Part shown: one piece after another, positions 9,201 through 17,926 of the stretch | Layout: every line of letters begins with the position of its first letter | Numbering within the stretch: the first letter of the stretch is position 1 | Source of the DNA: Saccharospirillum sp. | GTDB taxonomy: Bacteria > Pseudomonadota > Gammaproteobacteria > Pseudomonadales > Natronospirillaceae | NCBI GenBank assembly: GCA_022565595.1 | Contig: JAIUML010000006.1 | Span: 62,001-126,000, forward strand | Length of the DNA: 64,000 nucleotides | Direction: 5' to 3' | Made by a program: the position numbers and the translations under genes | Notes under the pieces: generated by a model | Told to the model about the DNA's origin: nothing | Databases searched by the model: none | The model's input: the letters and a program-made list of their open reading frames with translations, nothing else

Positions 9201-10783
9201 ACGCTCAGGATGAGGCGGTGACGATAACGGCCGCCAATGGAATAGTGACGCTGGGGAGTCTGTCACAAGCGGAATCAATCACGATCGAGTCTCAAGAGAT
9301 GCGTCTGGCGGGAAATCTGGTGGCAAGCGGGGCATTGGATTTCAGCGCTGCCGGTGCCTTGAATTTGATTGGCAATAGCCAGCTGACCGGGCAATTGAAT
9401 ATGGGAACCATGGCTGACAATGTCGCCATAAATGGTTCTTTCAATCTGAGCATTAACGCCCATGGAAGTAACCTGACGCTATACGAAGTTGGAGCCAATC
9501 AGGCGCTTAACAGCCTGGTGGTCACTCAGGCCGATACGCTGCGTCTGACGCAAAACCTGAATACTCAGGGTGCAGGCGGCGTGCGCCTTGAAGGCAATCA
9601 GTGGCTGCTGACTGATGATGCGCTGATCAATACCGCAGGAGCCAATGGCACCATTAATTTGGCGGGCATTACCGTCAATGGGCCTCATACGCTGACGCTG
9701 AATGCCGGGGCCGGTACCGTCTCGCTTGGCAATGTGGGTGCCAATGGTCGGCTTGAGAACCTTGTTTTGCAACAGGCGTCCAGCCTGCAATTGGGCGGTG
9801 ATGTTTATGTCGACAATGAACGCCTGGATTTTTCGGTGGTTCAGGCCATTACCCTCAGCGAAGACACTCTGATCGATACCAGCTTGCAGGATGGCCAGAT
9901 TAATCTGGGCAATGCCAGTATCGATGGCACCTTTAACCTGACGCTTAATAGTGGCGGCGGTGATATCACTATGGGCGCCGCTGGCGAAACCATCGCACTG
10001 CAGAATTTTAGCCTTAATACCAGTTCAGACCTGTCTCTGGATCGCAGCATTAATGTGGTAGACCAGCTCACGGTCAATGCGAATCAGTTGAGCCTGTCGG
10101 ATAGGCTGGCCAGTTCAGGCGGAACGGTAATCATGGTATTGGATGAAGGGCTCGTCATGACGCCGGATGCTATGGTGTCGGGTTATGAAGGCATTGAAGC
10201 CGGAACGACCAGTGGTGATATGACGGTGGGTTTTATGTCGTCTGAAATCGGCAAGATCAGGATTGAGGCAACGGAAGGGTCGATACTGAACGGCATTGGT
10301 GACTTTGTAAATTTGAAAGACACCTCGGTTAACCTTCAGGCTTCAACTGTTGAACTGATCGCAGGTTTGGGCATTGGCAAAGAGCCAACTGATCCACTGG
10401 TACTGGATGTCGATATAGAGGGAGTGATTCGCCTGGGCTTTACCGAGCCGGTTGCCTATATCGTCAACATTAACGGTACTCAGGTGGCCGTCACTACCGA
10501 CGGCCAGGTGTTTGATGTCCTGTTTGAAACACTGCAGGCGACATCGAAGCTTTCTGCGCAGCAGGAAGCTGTGGCTTCACCCTGGCGAGTTGCGCTTGAT
10601 AACGAGTCCATGACCCAGTTCCCGGATACGTTGCTTTACGCCGTCACTCAACCAGGCTTCCAGATCCCGTCCAATGTGGTGCTCGCCGGTGATGCGATCA
10701 GCACCCTGGTTCCGGATGTGCCCGCACTGCGCTTTGATGGGCGCAACTGGGAGCTGCGTTACCCCTTGAGAAGCATTGATTGA
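6254..10783 (+). CDS. TpsA exoprotein, filamentous haemagglutinin-like
   Basis: About 1509 residues. A Sec signal peptide (cleavage near GWAAPSG) is followed by the conserved TPS secretion domain with NPNGIYFG, which directs export through TpsB. The rest is a beta-helix made of Gly/Asn/Leu-rich repeats. Three copies of about 83 residues start near bases 9450, 9699 and 9948 (NLTL-x-VGAN-x-LNSL-x-L-type units). The C-terminus (RNWELRYPLRSID) is short and has no CDI toxin, no VENN motif and no peptidase domain, so a plain adhesin is likely. GTG at 6251 is an alternative start; GGAGAGG at 6241-6247 is better spaced for ATG 6254. It converges with the next gene across 12 bases. Confidence 0.9.
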   Translation: MRRDSLPIPQGHLPRLALSVAICAASQGWAAPSGGVVQQGDAQISTGTHTQIHQTSQGAEISWDRFDIGANESVTFHVPNSQSYTLNHIHDFKPSEIYGNLSSNGTVILANPNGIYFGAGSSINVNAMVATTANVTLDGHQLTLTPSGQPGAIEHWGETTATQSLAFFAPRLEVGGVIDSANIELSNHSTGVVTLLDSGIGYLVNDEVADQLAQEGIRVSGELRAAGGYVGLSTSAMDSLANSALNMEGLVSVSSITEDAGQVVLKSDQGTAWINGSIQAGSSQGRGGDISIQGQQIAIVGSGQVSADGATGGGTIDIGSGVVGESERAEQVFLGQSTNLSASATVEGDGGVIDIWSTDRTQVYGSVKATGAGIEGQGGAIETSSEQTLLVDAQIDVSASNGQGGVWLLDPGDIRIVNAPNDNIIEDPTGVFNPDDPDVDSLVQIGSIINALNSLGNGGEVIVQTTVPDSNIFLETPFDLNLVNSTFSRLTLDASGSVLIYDDIINGQDKGFRLDLLAGNAIVFFGLTEPLEVQTLNLDASNVFSSGAVTIDALNVGVQHGLLWQAFSELTFSNNSNISSLTATPGTSLSFNMGTNNLTLGSVSQFGNRIDSLNITNTNTLTLTGNLQLGGTEALVLDSGINQLELASDSVLISTQGTEITLGAINGNGTNLNISNGLSSSNGINFSTMNNIGNLTVETGDQVRIDPGFITSDGIVFMDAGSIRPNGFVSFDVATSLTFNSDIEGGAANLFIDAGAGGINLLNVGSQSDPLNALALTTPGAIDIGNEVVTNFLDVDAASLGISSNTRLQANQSAQFMQTEITAPGSQVLTLIGTNSLSVADINVGGLSATSDAMQLSGDIVTGAGGIDLSQAGQITLADNVLLQSAGAGAIRLADNIGGGFGLTLNVQSGPLHLGTQTNATPLDYLIVNKGNPNAGQTTFTGDIHVENLFNLSQLGIFNYGGVGAFELSSANGDIRLNATTLNAQDEAVTITAANGIVTLGSLSQAESITIESQEMRLAGNLVASGALDFSAAGALNLIGNSQLTGQLNMGTMADNVAINGSFNLSINAHGSNLTLYEVGANQALNSLVVTQADTLRLTQNLNTQGAGGVRLEGNQWLLTDDALINTAGANGTINLAGITVNGPHTLTLNAGAGTVSLGNVGANGRLENLVLQQASSLQLGGDVYVDNERLDFSVVQAITLSEDTLIDTSLQDGQINLGNASIDGTFNLTLNSGGGDITMGAAGETIALQNFSLNTSSDLSLDRSINVVDQLTVNANQLSLSDRLASSGGTVIMVLDEGLVMTPDAMVSGYEGIEAGTTSGDMTVGFMSSEIGKIRIEATEGSILNGIGDFVNLKDTSVNLQASTVELIAGLGIGKEPTDPLVLDVDIEGVIRLGFTEPVAYIVNINGTQVAVTTDGQVFDVLFETLQATSKLSAQQEAVASPWRVALDNESMTQFPDTLLYAVTQPGFQIPSNVVLAGDAISTLVPDVPALRFDGRNWELRYPLRSID

Positions 10784-10795
10784 GGAGATGTGTTT

Positions 10796-13700
10796 TCAGT
10801 CCTTCACCAGAAAGATCTGCATCTTCTCTATGTAAGTGACCGGATCTGCGGTTTCCAGAAGATCAGCAGGATTATCAGGGTCCAGATTCACCACCCAGAT
10901 GTTTAAATCGCCTCCCGGCCCTGCACTGACCGGCGTCGCTGACATCAGCAGCAGCGGTTCGCCACCACCATCGAGTTTCGGCAGGAAATGGGGCGGCAGA
11001 CGCAAGTCGTCCCGAGTACCAGCCAGGGTATCGCAGCCGAAATAGAGCAACGATAGCAGTTCTTTAATCGTCGGTGCCCGCCAGTCGTTACTGCCGCCAA
11101 AACTTTCGTCACTGGCCAATTGCAATGCAACTCCCCAATCCTGGGTATTAAAATCCACTTCCAGGCTGCGGCTGGACCAGGTAAGCCCGGTCAGATTGTC
11201 GGTAATGATTTCTTCGTCGCTTGGGCCGTCGACGATAAAACGGTGGTCGGTCATTGCCTCGGCGGGCAGGTCTGTACCGGGCGAGGCACAGGCATAGGCT
11301 GCTTCACCGCTGTTTTCCTGAAGCTGCACGGCGGCACTGGATGAAACCAGTAAGATTTTATTATTGTTGTTAGGGGCAACGCCGGCCCTGAGGTGTCCGT
11401 CATGGAAAGACAAGGTCCAGGGCTGGCTGGATGCATTATTGGTGCCTGTCCAATAATAGCTGGTCGCTGAGGTATCGACATTGTCAAAAACTGTGGCGTC
11501 CAGCAACCCGAGAGCGTTTGAGAAGTCCAGCAGGTTCAATAGCTCTGGCAGCACAGGCAGGCGCCAGTCGCTGCGGCTACAGAGGTTGCCCGTATTGGCA
11601 AGGCGAGTGTTGAGCTGATTGGTATTGACAGAAGTTGGCGGGTCTTTCTGGAACGCCCAGCTCAACCCGGTCAGATCATCATCGACACAGACCCAGACAT
11701 CGTCTTCATCGCCATTAAAGTCTGCTTCTCGACGGTTGCTGACGCTCAGCGCTGTCTGACTGAGCTTGGCATCCTGGAGGTCATAGCCGTCTGCTGTGTC
11801 GTCGCATTCGATGCCGCCATCCGCATCATTGGCGCAATAGCTACTGTTGCTGCCGTGCACCATTAGTGCCTGGTCGTCGTCCAGAATCCGATAGAGGGTG
11901 GTAGTTCTGGTGCCCAGCTCCAGTGGATCATCAAGACCAGGAGCTAACTCAAGTGGTAAGGTCCGGTTAAATTCGGCCGTGTTGTTGTTATTCAACTCCA
12001 GGTCTATCGCGTAGGAGACCGTGCCGCTGTGATTACCAGGAATGGTCAGGGTGTTCAATGTGAAGTCGCCAGGGTTGGCGGCAGGGTAATCTTCATCATT
12101 GAGATTGCCAACGATGATGGGGATATCAACGCTAACATTGGTTTGCCCGGTGACGACCACTCGTGGCAAGTTATTCGCAAGGTTTTCATAGCCCTGATAA
12201 TAGTCAGCTTCGAATTCAACTTTCAAGGTAGCGTTGCTGATTATGGTCACCGTCGTGTCCTTTTCCGGGCCAATCAGAAGATAATCTGACAAGGGCATGG
12301 AAGGGGCGATCAGCTCTACGCCAAAGTGCTTGTCGGCTTCAACGATGGCGTTGGGAATAGTGGCGAGTTGGTCGTCGCTGAATGTTAGAACGATACCACC
12401 TGCCTGGGTGTAGTCACCCTCTGGCAGGATCATGATGTTGGAGCCGGATTCATAGTCAACATCTTCGAATGCGGAATCGTCGACCAGCAAGAAACTCACA
12501 CTCAATGCGGGCGAATCAGCGTTAACGATACCGCCTTCTATGCGTAGGGCAACCCGCTCGTCCTCTTGAGGGGCAATACCTCCGGTATAGCTGTAATTTG
12601 GTTCGGTAAAGTTAATGGTCAGTCGGGCGCTGCTTAACAGAATGTACTCGGCTTCACTGGCAGTCGGGTTAACTTCAATCAGCGCTGACAGCGAGGCCAT
12701 TTGCAGGAAGGCGGTTTCCGGGGCTTCTATCAGGCCGTCTTCAATCACCTCTATCACATCAAAGGTCTGGCCTGCGGTAATGCCACCCGCGGATAGATCG
12801 TATAGATCGATGGTCAGGGGCATGGTGTCGAAATCGGCATTGGAGGCCGTAGAGGTCAAGTTGTCGAGACTGATCTCCAGCTCCAGTGGTGCGCCGCCCG
12901 GGCCCGCTGGATTGTAATTGCTGGCAAGCGCATTGATGACTTCAATTCTCGGCGTATTTTGCGGATCGTTTTCTGTATCCTGTACCGGCCCGGTGTTGTC
13001 GAACTGCACTTGCAGAACATCATCATTGATGATGGTCAGTAGTAATTCCGTGCTGGCACCGGCAATAACAGCAGGGTCGTTAAAGGTGGCGGCCGTTATC
13101 CCCAGTTTCACCGACTCATCATTCTCGACCAGGCTATCTGAAATGATGTTGATACCTTCGATGGCAAAGGACTGGGGGGCGTTGTAGTAGTTACCTGCTG
13201 GAACACTGATGATCAGCGGCGAAGCATTCAGGTTGAGGTCGTGGGTGTCGGTATCCAGCCAATCCAGAACATCAATGGCAATATCGAAGTCGTGCTCAAT
13301 GATAGCGCCACTGACCAGGATCTCAGGCGCATCCGCGGGGTTTACCAGGTCCGTCAGGGCTCGCGAGGTTGTGGTGTCACCTGGCTCGGGTTGGCCTTCA
13401 ACCACTTCAAGCGTCGCAGGTGATAGCTCAAGAGAGATAAAGTCGTCATTGAGGATAATCACCTCAGCAACTGCCAATTCGTTGATGTTGGCGGTTGCAT
13501 CGCTCTGATTGGCAAAAAACCGGACGAAAAAATTCTCATCGGGTTCGAACAGCGCATCACCATAAATGGAGACAGTGACAGGTTGCTCGGGGGTGTTTGT
13601 GTTGGACAAAAATCGAACCTGTCCTTCGTTGTGCTCGAAATCGATACCACTGCCCGGCGCATCGCCACCGGTGGCACTGCCATCGAAGGTTTTAAAGTAA

Positions 13701-15256
13701 AAGTCGGTCTGACTGAGTGCAACCTGGTTCAGAAAAGCATCAATGGTCACTTCCTTGATTTGCCCCGGGCCACCTTCCAGTTTCTCCGGTCCACCGGCGA
13801 CGCTGACATTCAAGGTTGGCAAATCATCATTGATGATGGTACCTGTGCCTGTTGCCAGCACATCCCCGTCTTTGTCTTTTCTTATATTCAGATAGAAAAT
13901 CTTGTCCGGCTCATAAACATTATTGCCTATGACGATGACATCGACCGTCTGACTGAAATTATCGGGCGTGAAGATTAGCTGACCGCTGGTCAAATTAAAG
14001 TCGATGCCCGTTTTTGCTGTGCCCGCCTGGGTTCGGTATTCAAGAGTAATGTTGATCGGTGGTGGCTCCGCCAGGCTCACGGTAAAGGTGAATGCCGTCA
14101 AGTCGCCCGAATCGCCCTCGAGGTCGGCTACGTCGTCAACGTTCACAATGGGCAGATCGTCATTAATAATAGTGCCAGTCGCACGAGCGAACTCGAAGCC
14201 AGTGCCGGTATTAAGCACCAGGGTAAAGGTTTCATCCGCCTCAAATTTATCGTCACCCAGCACCTCTATGATGATGCTTTTCTCTGTCTCCCCCGGTGCA
14301 AAGGAAAGGATGCCGGATTGCGGTAGCAGGTCTTCTCCCAGTGTTGCGGTATCGTTCTCAGTGATAATCACCTCATAATTCATCTCATAGACGAAGCTGG
14401 CGGGCTCACTCAGAGTAGCGGTAAATTCGAAGTCGGTAACCTCCCCAGCACTGCCCTCTTCTTCTTCGACATCACTGAGAAACACAAAGGGTGCGTTGAA
14501 GCCGGGTCCGTCATCGTTGAGTATGGTGCCGGTTGCGCTGTCCAGTAGTTCGCCATCAAGATTATGGACATCCAGTATGAAGGTTAAATCCGGCTGAATG
14601 ACCAGATCGCCGTATATCACAACAGGAACAATGACTTTTTGGGCCCCGGCTGGTATTTCAACAATCTCGTCGATGGGCTCATAGTCGACACCAGGCTCAG
14701 CAATGCCGTGATCAACAGGCTGGTCCCGGGTTGAGACTTGCACCCTATAGGGATCGACGGTTTTCTGCTCCAGCTGCAGCGTAAACTCCAGCAAACGCGT
14801 GCCCTGATCACCCTCGGTAATTGACCGGTCTTCGACGCTGACCACCGGAAAGTCATCATTGATGATGGTGCCTTCGAAGCGGCTTCGGGTGCCATCAGGG
14901 TAGGTTATTTCGAGACCGAAAACTTCCGTGGCCTCGACTCGCGTATCTCCGATTACCTGAACGACAACGGTTTTGACCTCGTTAGCCGCAAAGTCGAGTT
15001 GGCCGGATGTAGCGACATAGTCACTGCCGGCAGCGGCTGTAATGTTGTATGTACGGTAGGCGACACTTTGTGCGACAGGACTTTGCAGTTCAAAGGGCAG
15101 AGGGGTAAAGCCGGAGTCACCCTCCAGGACGGCGGCTTCGTTCAGTAAAATCAACGGGTTAACAGGAGTGCCATCGCCGTTACTGTTGTCACAGGCAACC
15201 AGAAGTACTGAAAACAGCAATAAAATCAGTCCTTTGCCTATCGAATGCACTGTCAT
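10796..15256 (-). CDS. Giant lipoprotein with Calx-beta repeats and two DUF1566 domains
   Basis: About 1486 residues. The start is set at 15256 because it gives a lipoprotein signal (LLLFSVLLVAC, Cys near 22) with AGGA upstream; an in-frame start at 15343 would bury it. The next 600 residues hold five clear Calx-beta-type repeats of about 110 residues, each ending in INDD or LNDD, a calcium-binding adhesion-type fold. Three or four more divergent repeats follow to about residue 1130. The C-terminus carries two DUF1566-like domains (DLTGLSWAFQ...WRLPVLPELLNLL and NLTGLTWSSR...WRAPTIKELLSLL). It is probably anchored in the outer membrane. It converges with tpsA and may share an adhesive role; that link is inference. 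Confidence 0.85.
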   Translation of the reverse strand: MTVHSIGKGLILLLFSVLLVACDNSNGDGTPVNPLILLNEAAVLEGDSGFTPLPFELQSPVAQSVAYRTYNITAAAGSDYVATSGQLDFAANEVKTVVVQVIGDTRVEATEVFGLEITYPDGTRSRFEGTIINDDFPVVSVEDRSITEGDQGTRLLEFTLQLEQKTVDPYRVQVSTRDQPVDHGIAEPGVDYEPIDEIVEIPAGAQKVIVPVVIYGDLVIQPDLTFILDVHNLDGELLDSATGTILNDDGPGFNAPFVFLSDVEEEEGSAGEVTDFEFTATLSEPASFVYEMNYEVIITENDTATLGEDLLPQSGILSFAPGETEKSIIIEVLGDDKFEADETFTLVLNTGTGFEFARATGTIINDDLPIVNVDDVADLEGDSGDLTAFTFTVSLAEPPPINITLEYRTQAGTAKTGIDFNLTSGQLIFTPDNFSQTVDVIVIGNNVYEPDKIFYLNIRKDKDGDVLATGTGTIINDDLPTLNVSVAGGPEKLEGGPGQIKEVTIDAFLNQVALSQTDFYFKTFDGSATGGDAPGSGIDFEHNEGQVRFLSNTNTPEQPVTVSIYGDALFEPDENFFVRFFANQSDATANINELAVAEVIILNDDFISLELSPATLEVVEGQPEPGDTTTSRALTDLVNPADAPEILVSGAIIEHDFDIAIDVLDWLDTDTHDLNLNASPLIISVPAGNYYNAPQSFAIEGINIISDSLVENDESVKLGITAATFNDPAVIAGASTELLLTIINDDVLQVQFDNTGPVQDTENDPQNTPRIEVINALASNYNPAGPGGAPLELEISLDNLTSTASNADFDTMPLTIDLYDLSAGGITAGQTFDVIEVIEDGLIEAPETAFLQMASLSALIEVNPTASEAEYILLSSARLTINFTEPNYSYTGGIAPQEDERVALRIEGGIVNADSPALSVSFLLVDDSAFEDVDYESGSNIMILPEGDYTQAGGIVLTFSDDQLATIPNAIVEADKHFGVELIAPSMPLSDYLLIGPEKDTTVTIISNATLKVEFEADYYQGYENLANNLPRVVVTGQTNVSVDIPIIVGNLNDEDYPAANPGDFTLNTLTIPGNHSGTVSYAIDLELNNNNTAEFNRTLPLELAPGLDDPLELGTRTTTLYRILDDDQALMVHGSNSSYCANDADGGIECDDTADGYDLQDAKLSQTALSVSNRREADFNGDEDDVWVCVDDDLTGLSWAFQKDPPTSVNTNQLNTRLANTGNLCSRSDWRLPVLPELLNLLDFSNALGLLDATVFDNVDTSATSYYWTGTNNASSQPWTLSFHDGHLRAGVAPNNNNKILLVSSSAAVQLQENSGEAAYACASPGTDLPAEAMTDHRFIVDGPSDEEIITDNLTGLTWSSRSLEVDFNTQDWGVALQLASDESFGGSNDWRAPTIKELLSLLYFGCDTLAGTRDDLRLPPHFLPKLDGGGEPLLLMSATPVSAGPGGDLNIWVVNLDPDNPADLLETADPVTYIEKMQIFLVKD

Positions 15257-15744
15257 CAATAACGTCCTGTCGGTCACTAGCAAGCTGTAAGCTCTGAAGT
15301 ATAGAGCAAAGGCGTCCTGGTTGGCAGGCATCCGTATTTCCATTTTCTTGATGATCGCCCGACGGAGACCATCCGTGTTGCAATACAGTTGATGTATTGG
15401 TCGAATTAACCTTGCTAAGTAAATGAAAACCTGAAGATTTTTTTACCATGCCGTTGATCTCACTGGATGTTTGCCGGCTACTGCTCTATGGCAGGAGACG
15501 GCAACACAAAAATAGTATTGTCTGCCAATACCCGGGCGCCATTGTCGAGGTAAAAGTTGAGCCTTGTGAGTAAATTTCGGCGGATGCAGACAGAAAAGGT
15601 CGAAATATTTTACAGCGGGCTATAATCGTAATAGATTAACTGTCGGCCTAAACTTCAGCCGTTATCGCCCATGACCTTTGTTGAGCCGAGCGAACAATGG
15701 GCTATATTTGGAACGTCTGAAATCAGACCGCTAACTGACCAGCC
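15257..15744. other. 488-base intergenic region between the lipoprotein and the tss operon
   Basis: No gene was found here. It must hold the promoter of the leftward lipoprotein and that of the rightward tss operon. A TATAAT hexamer lies at 15621-15626 and a better promoter candidate at 15681-15708. Confidence 0.5.
15681..15708 (+). promoter_or_regulatory. Candidate sigma-70 promoter of the tss operon
   Basis: TTGAGC at 15681-15686 and TATATT at 15703-15708 are separated by 16 bases and lie about 37 bases before the tssA start. An isolated TATAAT at 15621-15626 lacks a good -35 partner. This is a pattern match only. Confidence 0.4.
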
Positions 15745-17397
15745 ATGGGAACTACAATGGAAGTAGAACAAGACATCGCAGGGCTCATCAATGACCCCAT
15801 TCCAGGCGATACCCCATGCGGGATTTCCGTCAAGTATGAAGAGAACTTTCTGGCCCTTGAAGCCGAGTTAGCGAAACAAGAGTCTCTTACCGCTGCCACA
15901 GTCGATTGGCATCAGGTCGAACAACTTTCCCGCACCATACTCAGTAATGAATCGAAAGACCTTCTGGTGGCGTGTTATCTGGCTGTTGCTCTGCAAAACA
16001 ACAAAGGGTACGCGGGTCTCGCCTCTGGGGTCGCATTGGTGCAAGGGCTCTGCCAGCAGTGGTGGGAGGACCTCTTCCCGCCATTGAAGCGTATTCGCGG
16101 CCGCACAGCGGCCATCAACTGGCTGGTGGAGAAAGTTGGCTGGCAGCTCGAGTCCAAACCACCCGAGGGCGAAGCCCTGGCTATGGTCCCCGATCTGTAT
16201 CAACAAATTCACGAACTGGATATCTGGCTGGCGGAAAAAATGGAAGACAAGGCGCCAGACATGAGCGCCATCGTCCGGCCGTTACGCCAGTTGAAAAAGT
16301 CCGTTGAAGCCGAGCAAGCAGCCAAAGCCACGCCTGAACCAGCGCCTGCAGCAAAACCCGAGCCAGCACCAGAACCCGCTGCGCCCACGCCCCCCGAGCT
16401 GCCTGTTACGGCATCACCGAAACCGGTGACGCCAGCTGCAACACCCAGTGCACCAGCAGCGCCTAAAACCGAGATTAATGCAGACGTAGCTTCAGATAGC
16501 GAGGCCAACAAGGCATTGCGTCAGATCCAGGACGCCATGCGTAAACTGGCCACTTATTACGGCGAGAACGCCCCCGCACAGCCCAGACGGTTTCGACTCG
16601 CTCGTTATGCCCTCTGGCTGAACATCGATGCTCTGCCTCCGAACAAGGAAGGTAAAACTCAGGTACCACCGCCGAGTAAAGATCTGGCTGCAAAGGTACA
16701 GCAGGCACTGGACCAACAAGACTATGCGGGCGCGATAGAGCAGGTTGAAAAGCAACTGGTCAAGTTACCTTATTGGTTCGAAGGGCATCGTTTGCTGGTG
16801 ATGGCCATGGAACAGATGGGTGGTAGTCACAAGGCGGCCTTGCAGGTAGTCATCACCGAACTCAAGGCGTTGCTGGAGCGCCTGCCAGGCCTGCTTGAAC
16901 TCAGCTACAGCGATGGCACCACCTTTGTCGATGATGCAACCCGTTTCTGGTTGAATCAGGCCGTCATGGCTTCAGCGCAATCCAGTGGCGAGACCGGAGA
17001 GTCGTCGGACGATTTACACGAGCTACAAGCGAAGGCGGTCAAGCTGGCCGCCTCCGGCAAGGTGGCCGAAGCCGTCAAGGCATTGCAGGATTATGCTCGA
17101 CACAGCGGCAGCAAGCGGCAGGAATACAGGGCTCGTATGGCGCTGGCAGAATTACTGCTCGACAGCGGTCAGGCAGCGGCGGCCTTGCCGATCCTGATGC
17201 GGTTGAGCGATTACCTTGAGCAGCATGGTCTGGCGGAATGGGAGCCGGATTTCGCCCGCCACTGCTATCAACTGCTGCATCTCGCCTGCGAGCGCGAAGT
17301 TGATGTGGACCACCCGGATTTTGAACGGCTACAGAAAAAGCAAGTGGCTGCCTATTCTGAGCTATGCTGGTACGACGCTGGCGCTGCGATCGACTGA
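15745..17397 (+). CDS. tssA: T6SS protein TssA (ImpA-N / VasJ type)
   Basis: About 550 residues. TssA proteins organise baseplate assembly and tube/sheath polymerisation. The ImpA N-terminal domain covers about residues 10-130 (PIPGDTPCGISVKYEENFL, WWEDLFPPLKRIRGR). An Ala/Pro-rich linker at about 195-250 leads to a helical C-terminal region of the VasJ type (DDLHELQAKAVKLAASGKV onward). It is the first gene of the thirteen-gene tss operon. The start is uncertain: neither ATG 15745 nor ATG 15757 has a clear Shine-Dalgarno. Confidence 0.9.
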   Translation: MGTTMEVEQDIAGLINDPIPGDTPCGISVKYEENFLALEAELAKQESLTAATVDWHQVEQLSRTILSNESKDLLVACYLAVALQNNKGYAGLASGVALVQGLCQQWWEDLFPPLKRIRGRTAAINWLVEKVGWQLESKPPEGEALAMVPDLYQQIHELDIWLAEKMEDKAPDMSAIVRPLRQLKKSVEAEQAAKATPEPAPAAKPEPAPEPAAPTPPELPVTASPKPVTPAATPSAPAAPKTEINADVASDSEANKALRQIQDAMRKLATYYGENAPAQPRRFRLARYALWLNIDALPPNKEGKTQVPPPSKDLAAKVQQALDQQDYAGAIEQVEKQLVKLPYWFEGHRLLVMAMEQMGGSHKAALQVVITELKALLERLPGLLELSYSDGTTFVDDATRFWLNQAVMASAQSSGETGESSDDLHELQAKAVKLAASGKVAEAVKALQDYARHSGSKRQEYRARMALAELLLDSGQAAAALPILMRLSDYLEQHGLAEWEPDFARHCYQLLHLACEREVDVDHPDFERLQKKQVAAYSELCWYDAGAAID

Positions 17398-17429
17398 ACT
17401 CACTGAATTCAAAACAAGAGGAAGATGCC

Positions 17430-17915
17430 ATGGCTGACGGAAGTGTTGCTCCCAAAGAGCGCATCAATATCGCATACAAGTCCAATACTGGAGGTGTATC
17501 GGAAGACGTAGAGCTTCCCTTGAAGATGTTGGTGTTGGACGACTTTACAGGTCGTCCCAACGACGATGTACTGGAAGACATAGAGCCGGTAACCATCAGC
17601 AAGGACAACTTCGATGAGGTGGTCAAAAGCCACAACATCAGCATGTCGTTTGCCGTGCCGAACAAGCTTGAAGAAAACTCCGAAGACGACATCAATGTCG
17701 ATTTGAAAATAAGCTCGATGAAGGACTTCAGCCCTGAAAATGTGGCCAAGCAGGTCCCGGAGCTGAACAGTTTGTTGGAGCTGCGCCGCGCTTTGTTGGC
17801 ACTAAAAGGCCCACTGGGTAATACACCAGCCTTCCGCAAAACCATTCAAGCCATACTCGACAACGATGAGACACGCGCACAGATCATGCGTGAGCTCGGT
17901 GTAGATGACGAATAA
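17430..17915 (+). CDS. tssB: T6SS sheath small subunit TssB
   Basis: A 161-residue TssB (VipA/ImpB). It pairs with TssC to form the contractile sheath. Family hallmarks include ERINIAYKS near the start, ELPLKMLVLDDF, VPNKLEE, the SMKDFSPE segment and the helix LLELRRALLALKGPLG, followed by the C-terminal helix DNDETRAQIMRELG. The ATG at 17430 has AGAGGAAG upstream; an upstream in-frame ATG at 17364 lies inside tssA and is rejected. tssC starts 11 bases downstream. Confidence 0.96.
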   Translation: MADGSVAPKERINIAYKSNTGGVSEDVELPLKMLVLDDFTGRPNDDVLEDIEPVTISKDNFDEVVKSHNISMSFAVPNKLEENSEDDINVDLKISSMKDFSPENVAKQVPELNSLLELRRALLALKGPLGNTPAFRKTIQAILDNDETRAQIMRELGVDDE

Positions 17916-17926
17916 GGGGCGTTCAG

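Noticed and set aside
6254-10783. CdiA-type contact-dependent inhibition toxin
   Set aside because: The protein is short for CdiA, has no VENN motif or C-terminal toxin region, and no small immunity gene follows; the next gene is convergent.
17075-17845. 256-residue reverse frame over the end of tssA and tssB
   Set aside because: Serine-rich, low-complexity shadow of two confident genes.
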